Source: an uncultured Pseudoflavonifractor sp.
GTDB lineage: Bacteria > Bacillota > Clostridia > Oscillospirales > Oscillospiraceae
Length of the DNA: 44,252 bases
Direction of reading: 5' to 3'
Assembly (NCBI RefSeq): GCF_944387275.1
Contig: NZ_CALXEG010000025.1
Location: 1 to 44,252, forward strand
Positions 15,581-23,700 of this stretch are shown one piece after another. Each line of letters opens with the position of its first letter. The stretch's first letter is position 1. The position numbers were made by a program, and so were the translations under genes. The notes beneath the pieces were generated by a model. The model did not search any database, was not told the origin of the DNA, and worked only from the letters and a program-made list of their open reading frames with translations.

Positions 15581-16808
15581 AAACCGCTCCGGCGGGCAGA
15601 AACGCCCCCAGCAGGCCCCCCAGGCCAAGCAGGAGGAGGTCCTTCAGGCCCGGGAGCCGGAGAAAACCGCTCCCACTGGGGCGGCACCGGCTGCCGCCCC
15701 TGCCGAACAGCCCGCCCTCGAGCGCCAGCCAGAGGCCACCCCGGCCCAGCCCGCCCAGGTCAAGGCGGAGTCCGCCCATGTCCAGGCCCCAAAAACGGAA
15801 AAACGGACGGAGCAGGTCCCCGGCGGCAGCGTGGGCACGCCCCTCACCCTGGCCTCCGCCCCCCATCTCACCACCCGGGACACCACCCGCACCCTGATGC
15901 TGGACGTGCTCATCGCCCTCATGCCCGCCCTGCTCTTTTCCGGGTGCTACTTCTTCGGCCCCAGGGCCTTCCTGGTGACCCTGGTGTCTGCGGCCGGATG
16001 TGTGAGCTTTGAGGCCCTGTTCCGCCTGGTGACCCGCAGGAAACAGACCATAGGCGACCTGTCCGCCGTGGTCACCGGTGTGCTGCTGGCCTTCACCCTG
16101 CCCGCCGACGTGCCCTACTGGGCCGTGCTGATCGGGGACTTCTTCGCCATTGTAGTGGTCAAGCAGCTCTTCGGCGGTCTGGGCAAGAATTTCCTCAACC
16201 CGGCGCTGGCGGGCCGGGCTTTCCTCTTCGCCTTCCCCGCGGTCATGACCGCCTTCCCCGCCGTCCGCAGCTGGCATGGCCTCACCATTGACGCCCAGAG
16301 CGCCGCCACCCCCATGGCCGCCCTCCACGCCGGCAGTCTGCCCTCTGCCTCCCTGCTGGAGATGTTCACCGGAGTCCGATCCGGGGCCCTGGGCGAGGTG
16401 TCCGCCGCCCTGCTGCTGCTGGGCGGGCTGTACCTGCTGGCCCGGCGGGTCATCAGGCTGCGGATCCCCCTGTCCTTCCTGGGTACGGTGGCGGTGCTGT
16501 CCTGGTGCTTCCCCCAGGGCGGCAACTCCTCCCTGGACTGGACCCTCTACTCCCTCATGGGCGGCGGACTGCTGCTGGCCGCCTTCTTTATGGCCACCGA
16601 TTTCACCACCTCCCCGGTCACCTTCTGGGGCCAGGTGGTCTACGGCGTGGGCTGCGGGGCCCTCACCGTGTTCCTGCGCACCTTCGGCTCTTACCCCGAG
16701 GGAGTGGGCTTTGCGGTGCTGGTGATGAATCTGCTCTCCTGGCCCATCGACCGGGCCGCCCTGGCCCTCCGCAGGTTCCGGCGGCAGAGAAAGGAGGCCC
16801 GGACATGA
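15564..16808 (+). CDS. rnfD: RnfD-like membrane subunit with a long N-terminal extension
   Basis: A 414-residue RnfD homologue with about nine membrane helices from residue 110 on. The flavin-attachment motif, usually SGATPL, reads SAATPM here and keeps the threonine, so covalent FMN is still possible. Residues 1-100 form a basic start (KKKRKNRSGGQ) and a Pro/Ala/Gln/Glu-rich low-complexity stretch that normal RnfD lacks. The ATG has GGAAGGGAGG before it and lies inside the end of rnfC, so the extension is translated unless a later start is used. The next gene overlaps by 4 bases (ATGA). Confidence 0.9.
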   Translation: MKKKRKNRSGGQKRPQQAPQAKQEEVLQAREPEKTAPTGAAPAAAPAEQPALERQPEATPAQPAQVKAESAHVQAPKTEKRTEQVPGGSVGTPLTLASAPHLTTRDTTRTLMLDVLIALMPALLFSGCYFFGPRAFLVTLVSAAGCVSFEALFRLVTRRKQTIGDLSAVVTGVLLAFTLPADVPYWAVLIGDFFAIVVVKQLFGGLGKNFLNPALAGRAFLFAFPAVMTAFPAVRSWHGLTIDAQSAATPMAALHAGSLPSASLLEMFTGVRSGALGEVSAALLLLGGLYLLARRVIRLRIPLSFLGTVAVLSWCFPQGGNSSLDWTLYSLMGGGLLLAAFFMATDFTTSPVTFWGQVVYGVGCGALTVFLRTFGSYPEGVGFAVLVMNLLSWPIDRAALALRRFRRQRKEART

Positions 16809-17395
16809 AGGAACCCAAATCTCACACTCCGTCCCGCCACAGCCCCGCCCCGGTGCTGGCGGGGACCATCCTGTTCGCCCTGGTGCTGGTGCTGCTGGTG
16901 CGGCTCCTCACCGCCGGCGCCATCCTCCGGGGTACGGAGGAGGCCAGGCAGACAGTGCTGGAGTCGGTAGCCCCGTCGGACTCCACAGCCTTCTCCCAGC
17001 TGCCCTGTGACCCGGCCATGGCGGACGGCATGTACGCCGCCTGGCAGGGCGAGGCCCTGGCGGGCTACTGCGTGGCTGTGACCGCCGACGGCTTCGGCGG
17101 CCCCATGGAGCTGATGGTGGGCGTCAGCGCCCAGGGCTCGGTCACCGGCGTGGCCATCCTCTCCCACAGCGAGACCCCCGGCCTGGGGGACGGCGTGGAC
17201 GACCCCGCCTTCCTGGAGCGCTTCCTGGACCTGTCCGGCACCGTACGCATCGGCACCGGCTCCAACGCCGTGGAGGCGGTCTCGGGCGCCACCGAGAGCA
17301 GCCGTGCGGTGGCCCAGGGGGTCAACCAGGCCCTGGCGGCAGTGGCCGCATACAGCGCGGAAGGAGGTGCGGTCCGTGAAGAAGGAGAAAACTGA
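16805..17395 (+). CDS. rnfG: RnfG-like FMN-binding subunit
   Basis: A 196-residue RnfG homologue with one N-terminal membrane anchor (residues 19-40) and an extracytoplasmic FMN-binding domain. Family marks are SHSETPGLGD and the flavin-attachment motif SGATESS, whose threonine takes FMN by a phosphoester bond in known members. It starts inside the rnfD stop (ATGA). The next gene starts 20 bases before its end. Confidence 0.92.
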   Translation: MKEPKSHTPSRHSPAPVLAGTILFALVLVLLVRLLTAGAILRGTEEARQTVLESVAPSDSTAFSQLPCDPAMADGMYAAWQGEALAGYCVAVTADGFGGPMELMVGVSAQGSVTGVAILSHSETPGLGDGVDDPAFLERFLDLSGTVRIGTGSNAVEAVSGATESSRAVAQGVNQALAAVAAYSAEGGAVREEGEN

Positions 17396-18098
17396 GCGCT
17401 GGACCGCCTTCCGGCAGCAGGCACCGGAGCGGCTCCGGGCCCTGGGCCCCGCCGCCCTCCGCTGGCTGCGGGACAGCTTCTCCATGGAGCCGGGCCGGGT
17501 GATCCGGCTGTTCCGCCGGGGCCTGGCCCTGCGCAGCCCGGCCGTGGTGCTGCTCCTGCTGGTGGCGGCGGTGCTGCCCTGCTCCGCCACCCTCTCCGGC
17601 GGGCTGGGCATGGGCCTGGCGGTGACCGCCGTACTGCTGTGCACCAATCTGGCCGCCGCCATCCTCCGGCCCCTCACCTCCCCCGCCCTGCGCATCCCCT
17701 GCTATCTGATCGCGGCGGCAGCCATCCTCACCGCCGCCGACCTGGTGCTGCGGGCCTGCTTCCCCTCCCTGACGGGCGGCCCGGAGCTGTTCCTCCTGCC
17801 CGCCGCTGTCAACGCCGCCCTGCTGGCCCGGCGCGGCGCCTTCTCCCGCCGCTTCACCCCCGGCTATGCCGCTGTGGACGGGCTGGCGTCCGGCATCGGC
17901 TTTACCCTCGCTCTGGCTGTCCTCAGCGCCCTGCGGGAGGCGCTGGGCCAGGGCACCCTTTGGGGCATCGCCCTGCCGGGTGATCTGCCTCCCATCCTGC
18001 TGGCGGCCGCCCCCTGCGGCGGCTTCCTGCTGCTTTCCTGCCTGGCCGCCCTGGTCCGCTGGGCTGCCGCCCGGCTCGAGAGGAGGGAAAAACCGTGA
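17376..18098 (+). CDS. rnfE: RnfE-like membrane subunit lacking the cluster cysteines
   Basis: A 240-residue RnfE homologue with six membrane helices after a basic N-terminal arm of about 50 residues. GTG at 17376 is the start, with AAGGAGG (17361-17367) before it. Normal RnfE proteins hold a conserved Cys in GLCPT and another in VNCIILGRAEAF, which bind half of a membrane [2Fe-2S] cluster. Here the same places are A64 (in LLVAAVLPC) and A147 (in AVNAALLARRGAF), aligned without gaps between the anchors SP and GLGMG. The nearby C69 is shifted by five residues. The fold is kept but the ligands are not. Confidence 0.9.
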   Translation: MKKEKTERWTAFRQQAPERLRALGPAALRWLRDSFSMEPGRVIRLFRRGLALRSPAVVLLLLVAAVLPCSATLSGGLGMGLAVTAVLLCTNLAAAILRPLTSPALRIPCYLIAAAAILTAADLVLRACFPSLTGGPELFLLPAAVNAALLARRGAFSRRFTPGYAAVDGLASGIGFTLALAVLSALREALGQGTLWGIALPGDLPPILLAAAPCGGFLLLSCLAALVRWAAARLERREKP

Positions 18099-18676
18099 GC
18101 GTCATACAGTTCTTTGCCCTGGCCCTGGCAGCCCTGGCAGCCGAGCAGTTCGGCGTGGCCCGCCGGCTGGGCCTGCCCGCCCCCCTGGACGGCGGGTACC
18201 GCTCCGCCCTGTCCATGGGCCTGACCGTCACGGTGGGCCTGACCGTCTCCATGGTCCTCTGCTGGGCCGTGTACGCCCTCCTGCTCTCCCCTCTGGGGGC
18301 GGAGTACCTGGAGGCTGCGGCCTTCCTGCTGCTGGCCGCCGGGCTGGCGTGGCTGGCCAACCGGGTGATGACCCGCCTTCTGCCCGGGAAGGCGGAGCGC
18401 CTGCGGCAGAGTCTGCCCCTGGCGGCGGTCAACTGGGCTGTGCTGGGCGGCGCCCTGCTGGCCTCCCGCTCGGAGACCGGGCTGGCCCTGGCCCTCCGCA
18501 GCGGCCTGGTGGCCGGCATCGGCTTCACTGTGGCCGGGCTGGTGTTCGTCTCCGTGCTGGAGCGCATCTCCTACGCCAGGGTGCCCAGGGCCTTCTCCGG
18601 CTTCCCCATCGCCCTGGCGGCAGCCGGTCTGGTGGTCCTCACTCTGCTGGGCTTTACCGGCTTTCAGCTGTGGTAA
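18095..18676 (+). CDS. rnfA: RnfA-like membrane subunit lacking the cluster cysteines
   Basis: A 193-residue RnfA homologue with six membrane helices. It starts with GTG overlapping the rnfE stop (GTGA). The family motif FLGICPFLG reads RLGLPAPLDG here, with P28 in place of the cysteine, and the motif NCAVLG reads NWAVLG, with W114 in place of the second cysteine. The end GFTGFQLW is typical. It is the last gene of the operon; rnfB, which normally follows in Clostridia, is absent and a strong terminator comes next. Confidence 0.9.
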   Translation: MSVIQFFALALAALAAEQFGVARRLGLPAPLDGGYRSALSMGLTVTVGLTVSMVLCWAVYALLLSPLGAEYLEAAAFLLLAAGLAWLANRVMTRLLPGKAERLRQSLPLAAVNWAVLGGALLASRSETGLALALRSGLVAGIGFTVAGLVFVSVLERISYARVPRAFSGFPIALAAAGLVVLTLLGFTGFQLW

Positions 18677-18691
18677 CTGTTTTCACCCATA

Positions 18692-18727
18692 AAAATTCCC
18701 GGCGGCCTGATGGCCGCCGGGAATTCT
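18692..18727. terminator. Bidirectional terminator between rnfA and the DUF1540 gene
   Basis: A perfect 14-bp stem (18694-18707 with 18712-18725, loop TGAT) is flanked by T-rich DNA on both strands. It serves the two convergent genes. Confidence 0.85.
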
Positions 18728-18739
18728 GCTTTTACGGAC

Positions 18740-18922
18740 TCAGTGCTTGCAGCAGGTGCCGTGGTCGCCCAGCTTGAAGGACGCGCACTCGGTGGCGGTG
18801 CAGTCGGCCACGTTGGAGGTGGTGCAGCCCACCTTGATCTCGTTCAGGGTGCAGGCGCACTGCTGGCTGTTGTGGTAGGCGCAGCTGGACACGGAGCATT
18901 TGATACTGGGATTGGAATTCAT
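18740..18922 (-). CDS. DUF1540 small cysteine-rich protein
   Basis: A 60-residue protein with nine cysteines in the DUF1540 arrangement (IKCSVSSCAYHN, then CACTLNEIKVG, then DCTATECASF). DUF1540 proteins are common in spore-forming Clostridia; the cysteines suggest metal binding, but the function is unknown. The ATG follows a full AAGGAGG, and a longer upstream reading of the frame has no such support. It is a single gene ending at a strong terminator. Confidence 0.88.
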   Translation of the reverse strand: MNSNPSIKCSVSSCAYHNSQQCACTLNEIKVGCTTSNVADCTATECASFKLGDHGTCCKH

Positions 18923-19007
18923 AGCGTAATCCTCCTTGAGAGAGAGAATGAACGGCCGGAGGACCCGGCCATCTCCAGTATTCCCCCTCGCGCCGGAGGT
19001 ATACGTA

Positions 19008-19853
19008 TTATTTTTCCGCCTCTTTCTCTTCGCTGTCCGTGATGAGCCGGGGGATGAACCGCCGGGCAAAACGGCCCTTGCCCCGGTTTTTCACATAGAA
19101 AAATCCGATGACGGAGAACACCAGTGCGCCGATGAAGTTGACGAACAGATCCTTCATGGTGTCGTTGATGCCGATGTCCAGGTAGCCGCCCAGATCCAGG
19201 GCGTGCTGGGTGCCGTCCGCCGTGACCACGATCACGTCGGTGATATCTCTGATCTGCTGGGGGTGGTTGCCGCCGGCGGGGTCCAGCATGACGCTGCTGA
19301 TGGTGTGGACAACCGTGTCCTTCTGCATGTCCAGCAGGAAAACGCTGTCCATGGTCCACTCAAAGAACTCCCACAGCACCCCCACGGTCATGGAGAAGCA
19401 GAAAGCCACCACCGCCAGGTACACCGGGGACAGGGAGAAGGTAAAGCGGTCGCTGCGGTTGACGATATCCACCAGGGAGAAGCCGATGGCCGCGCAGAGA
19501 AAGCCGTTGAGGGTGTGGAGCATGGTGTCCCAGCCGGGGTATTGGATATAATAGGCCCGGATCTCGCCCAGAATCTCGGCGGCAAAGATGAAGAGGAGAA
19601 TGATGATCTCCAGGGTGTCTGGCACGTCGATCTTGACGGTCCGCTCGATAAAGCTGGGGATGGTGAAGAGCAGCAGGGTGAGCAGGCACAGGAACACATT
19701 TTCAAAGTTTCCGTTGAAGAACTGGGCCACCATGGTCAGGATGACCAGGGCCCGCAGCACCACGTACACCACCGCCAGGCCCTTGTTCTCCCGGACCTGT
19801 TCCCGCAATGTCTTGCGGTACTTTCCAGGCTGGTCGGCGTTCTTTCTTCTCAT
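19008..19853 (-). CDS. Membrane protein of unknown function (DUF2238-like)
   Basis: A 281-residue protein with about six membrane segments: two near residues 25-65, two or three between 75 and 180, and one near 245-262. The segment WDTMLHTLNGFLCAAIGF recalls the DUF2238/YjdF group, a tentative match. Residues 190-240 form a soluble loop with LDPAGGNHP. The start ATG (19851-19853) overlaps the end of the upstream carbonic-anhydrase-like gene by 4 bases, so the two form an operon. Function is not known. Confidence 0.75.
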   Translation of the reverse strand: MRRKNADQPGKYRKTLREQVRENKGLAVVYVVLRALVILTMVAQFFNGNFENVFLCLLTLLLFTIPSFIERTVKIDVPDTLEIIILLFIFAAEILGEIRAYYIQYPGWDTMLHTLNGFLCAAIGFSLVDIVNRSDRFTFSLSPVYLAVVAFCFSMTVGVLWEFFEWTMDSVFLLDMQKDTVVHTISSVMLDPAGGNHPQQIRDITDVIVVTADGTQHALDLGGYLDIGINDTMKDLFVNFIGALVFSVIGFFYVKNRGKGRFARRFIPRLITDSEEKEAEK

Positions 19854-20374
19854 TTCTCTTCCCGCCTCTCTGCCAGGGGCAGCTGCTCCGCCAGGCGGAG
19901 GTACTCCGCCGCGTTTTCTCTCAGCTTGTGCCGCTCCTCCGTGGTCAGGGCCCACTTCACCCGGCCGGGGACGCCCACCACCAGGCTGCCCGGCGGGATG
20001 ACCGCTCCGCCGGCCACCACGGCCCCGGCCGCCACCATGGACTCCGCCCCGATGACGCAGTCCCGGAGCACCACGGCCCCCATGCCGATGACACAGCCGT
20101 CCTCCACCCGGCAGCTGTGGAGCACGGCGCTGTGGCCCACGGACACCTGATCTCCCAGCTCTGTGGGCACGCCGGGGTCCCCGTGGATGACCGCGTTGTC
20201 CTGGATGTTGGTGTCCCGGCCGATGCGGATGGGGCTCACGTCCCCCCGCACCACCGCGCCGTACCACAGGCTGACCCCTGTCCCAGCGGTCACGTCCCCC
20301 ACCACGGAGGCGGTGGCCGCCATGCGCACCGACCCGTCCAGCCGGGGCTCTTTTCCCTCCCATGGGACAATCAT
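19850..20374 (-). CDS. Gamma-carbonic-anhydrase-like left-handed beta-helix protein
   Basis: A 174-residue protein of hexapeptide repeats, with V/I at every sixth position through most of its length, ending in a C-terminal helix. The three histidines that bind metal in gamma carbonic anhydrases are present in NAVIHGD and SVGHSAVLHSC. YrdA/PaaY-type homologues share this layout. Carbonic anhydrase activity is plausible but many such proteins are inactive or act on other substrates. It is first in a two-gene operon. Confidence 0.88.
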   Translation of the reverse strand: MIVPWEGKEPRLDGSVRMAATASVVGDVTAGTGVSLWYGAVVRGDVSPIRIGRDTNIQDNAVIHGDPGVPTELGDQVSVGHSAVLHSCRVEDGCVIGMGAVVLRDCVIGAESMVAAGAVVAGGAVIPPGSLVVGVPGRVKWALTTEERHKLRENAAEYLRLAEQLPLAERREEK

Positions 20375-20507
20375 GCCATCATCTCCTGAAACTGTGATAT
20401 GGAAATAGAACTATTATATGTGACAAACCACCGGCGCGCAAGGGGATTCTCTTTCCATGTTTCCCGCCCCGCTCCTGCGCATACAATGGGGGTGGAGGTG
20501 AACCGGT

Positions 20508-20720
20508 TTGGATTTGAAGCACAATAAGATCACCGTGGGGGAGCTGCTGGACAATCCCAGGTCCCGTGCGGTGTTCCAGCGCCGCTTTCCCATGGTGATG
20601 AAGCACCCCCTGCTGGGGGCCTCCAGGACTGTCACCCTGGAGCAGCTCATCTCGTTTGCAAGTGCGTACATCCCCAAGCATGTGATCCAGGACACCCTGC
20701 AGGAGCTCCAGCGGCTCTGA
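20508..20720 (+). CDS. Small conserved hypothetical protein
   Basis: A 70-residue soluble protein, MDLKHNKITVGELLDNPRS at the start, with several predicted helices. It begins with TTG at 20508, supported by GGAGGTG (20494-20500) at 7 bases. The pattern TVGELLDNP...HPLLG...TLEQLI resembles a small helical domain seen at the C-termini of some clostridial glycosidases and kinases, but I cannot name it. It stands alone, divergent from the carbonic-anhydrase-like gene and followed by a terminator. Confidence 0.65.
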   Translation: MDLKHNKITVGELLDNPRSRAVFQRRFPMVMKHPLLGASRTVTLEQLISFASAYIPKHVIQDTLQELQRL

Positions 20721-20738
20721 CCACGGCGCTGTAAAAGC

Positions 20739-20772
20739 GGGAGCGGCCCCTCTGTACAGAGGGGCCGCTCCC
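20739..20772. terminator. Hairpin between two convergent genes
   Basis: A perfect 15-bp stem with loop GTAC stands between the stop of the small gene and the stop of the large SLH protein. T runs are short, so its strength is uncertain. Confidence 0.65.
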
Positions 20773-20793
20773 ATCTCATTGCGAAGGCAGGAT

Positions 20794-23700
20794 TCAGACG
20801 CCGGTCTTTTCCACAAATCGGACCAGGATGGCGGCCACTTCCGCCCGGGTGGCGGTGCCCTGGGGATTGAGCTCCCCGGCGCCGGTACCGGTGATCAGGC
20901 CGGTCTCCACCGCCCAGGCCATGGCCTGAGCGGCCCAATTGCTGACCGACGCGCTGTCGGGATAGGCGTTCAGACCGCCCTGGGCCGCCGGGCTGCCGGC
21001 GTAGCGCCACAGCATGGTGACCAGCTGCTCCCGGGAGACCGCGCTGTCCAGGCTGGCGCCGTCGGACACGCCGTTGTCCACCGCCCACCGGACGCCCTGC
21101 TCATACCAGGTGCTGCCGCCGGTGGTGTCCTGACCATCATAGCGGGCCAGGACGGTGAGGATCATAGCCCGGGTCATCTGGCCGGCAGGGTCAAAGGTGT
21201 TCTCGCCGGTGCCGTTGAACAGCTCACGGCTGGCGGCGAAGGCGATGGCCGCCTCGCTCCAGTGGCCGGAGGGCACATCGGCAAAGGTCTTGGTGTTGTC
21301 CACGATCTTGACCGTGCCGCCGTCGGACAGGGTGACGGCCACGCCGTTTTCCGTGGTGATGCTGGTGGGGATGACGGACTCGGTGCCGTCCGCCTTCACC
21401 AGCACGGCCACAGTGCCCGGGGTCACGTTCTCCACGGGGATTTCCACTCTGGCGGAGCTGCCGGGCAGGTCCACGGTGATCGTGGGGGCGCTGGCCCGGT
21501 CGTCAGACGCCGTCACAGCGGGCATGGGCAGGGCCACGGCCTGGCCCTGTTCCACGGCGGCCATGGCCTTCTCGGTCAGGGTGACCTGTGCCTCCACCTG
21601 GCCGTCCTTGCTGGTGTTCACCACCGAAGTGGCGCCGTTGGGGGCCTTGGTGGTCTCCGTCTTGGAGCCGTCCGGTCTGGTGACCGTGGTGGTGACGGAG
21701 CCGTCGGGGTTGGTGGTGGTCTGGGTCTTGCTGCCGGAGGCTGTGCCGCCGCCGGTGACGGGCGCCTGGGTCTCCTCCGGCTCCAGCTCATAGACCGCCA
21801 CGGTGCCGGACACCTCGCAGGCGGTCAGCAGCAGGGCCTCGCCGGTGGGGCTGACCGCAGCGGGCACAAAGGCAAAGCCCTCGGGGGCCACGTCGCCGCC
21901 GGTCACCCACTTGTCCAGCTCGCCGCCGTCGTACTCCTCAGAGCCGGGGACCACGGAGGCAAAGTCGCGGGAGTTGATATAGTTGACATAAGATACGTGG
22001 GCGGGGTCGGTCACGTCGTAGACCATCACGCCGCCGGTGCGCTCCAGGGCGATGAAGGCATAGGTCCTGCCGTCCACCGTGCCCACGGCGACGCTCTCGG
22101 CCTCCGGGCCTTTCTTGCCGGAGCGGTCGTCCAGGGTGGCGTTGTCGTTGGAGCAGTTGAAGTAGTCGGGGAGGTACTTGGCGGTGAGGGCCTCAAAGTC
22201 GTCGCCGCTGGTGAAGATCTCCTGGATGCCGGTATCGGTGACCTGATAGAGCGTGAAGGAGCGGCCGCCGAAGAGGTAGTCCTTCTCGGCATTCAGGCCG
22301 TCATAGTCTTCGGCCAGGAAGAACACCACCTTGCCGGTGAGGCCGGAGTTCTCCGCGGTGATCTTGCCGCTGGGGGAGGTCTTGCCCGCCTTGCCGAAGT
22401 TCACCTCGTCCTCGTTCAGATAGTCGCCCCACTCCCGGCTGTCGCCCTCGTTGGCGGTGAGCAGGTAGGTCTTGCCGTCCTTCTCAAAGGCGGCGATGCC
22501 GTCGGGCATGCGGATGCCCATCAGGCTCTCATAGGTCTTGGGGCTGTAGGCCTCGTCCTTTTTGTCGATGTCCACGGGGGTGGTGCTGTAGTCCTCAAAG
22601 CCGGCGGAGTAGATGCCGGTAAAGGTCCTGGACGCGATGTCCAGCACGGCGATGGCGTTGGCCTCCTGGAGGGTCACATAGGCCTTGCCGCCGGACACGG
22701 CGATGTACTCGGGCTCCAGGTCCACGGAGGGGGCGGTGTCCTTCTTCAGGACGATGCCGGCTGCGACCAGGTCCTCCCGCTGCTCGTCAAAGGCGGTGAA
22801 GTCCACCACGTCGGCGGTGCCCGCGGTCACGTCCACCACGGTGACCGAGCCCTTGGGGTCGGTAGCGCCGTCACCGTAGCCCTCCCGGGGCTCGCCCTCG
22901 TCGGCGGTGAGTAAGGTGTTGTTGTCGGCAAAGGTGACCATGTCGGGCTGCACGCCCACGGCGATCACCTTGCTCAGAGTCAGGGAGCCGTCGGCGTTGC
23001 AGGTAAACAGGGCCACCCGGCCCGGGTCGGCGTAGCCCGCCGCCTGGAGAGCCACCGCCAGGGTGGTGCCGTCGGGAGAGACGGCCACGGAGGTCATGTC
23101 GCCGTAGGCAAAGGCGCTGTCCGCCGCCTCCACGGCGGACTTCACGTCAAAGCTGGTACCGGTCAGGGCGGTCACCACGCCGGTGTCCTCCAGCTCGCCC
23201 ATGGGGATGACGGCCAGCAGGCCGCTCTTGCCGTTGACGGCGTAGGCGTACCCGTTGACGCTGTTGTAGGCCACGATCTCCATGACGCCGCCGTCCACGT
23301 CGAACTGACCGGAGGTGTAACCGGCGATCTTGGTCAGATCCAGGCTGGCGGAGCCGTTCTCCATGCCCTGGGTCTGCGCCTCGGGGGCCTGCTCCACGTT
23401 CACCCAGATGGGGTTGGCATAGAAGCAGAGGCTGGCGTAGTTGGAGTCGTTGATGGTGTCGAAGCGGGTGTGGTTGTCGCTGATGCCGGAGTAGTCCGCG
23501 TCGGACAGGGGGTCGCCGTTCCCGTCCACCTCAGACACAGTGGTGCCCCGCAGGCGGAAGTACAGGTCGCTGTCCGCCTCCATGGGGAAGGTGAGGGTGT
23601 AGTACCCGTCCTCGCCCAGGGCCTGGGCCAGCTCCTCCTTGGTGAAGGTCTTGACGATCTTGGCGTCGGTGTTGTCGGTGCTGCCGTACTGGGAGTCGTC

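Noticed and set aside
14267..18676. Na+-translocating NADH:quinone reductase (nqr) instead of rnf
   Set aside because: There is no NqrF or NqrA-type gene; RnfC with two ferredoxin-type motifs and the C-D-G-E-A order identify the rnf type.
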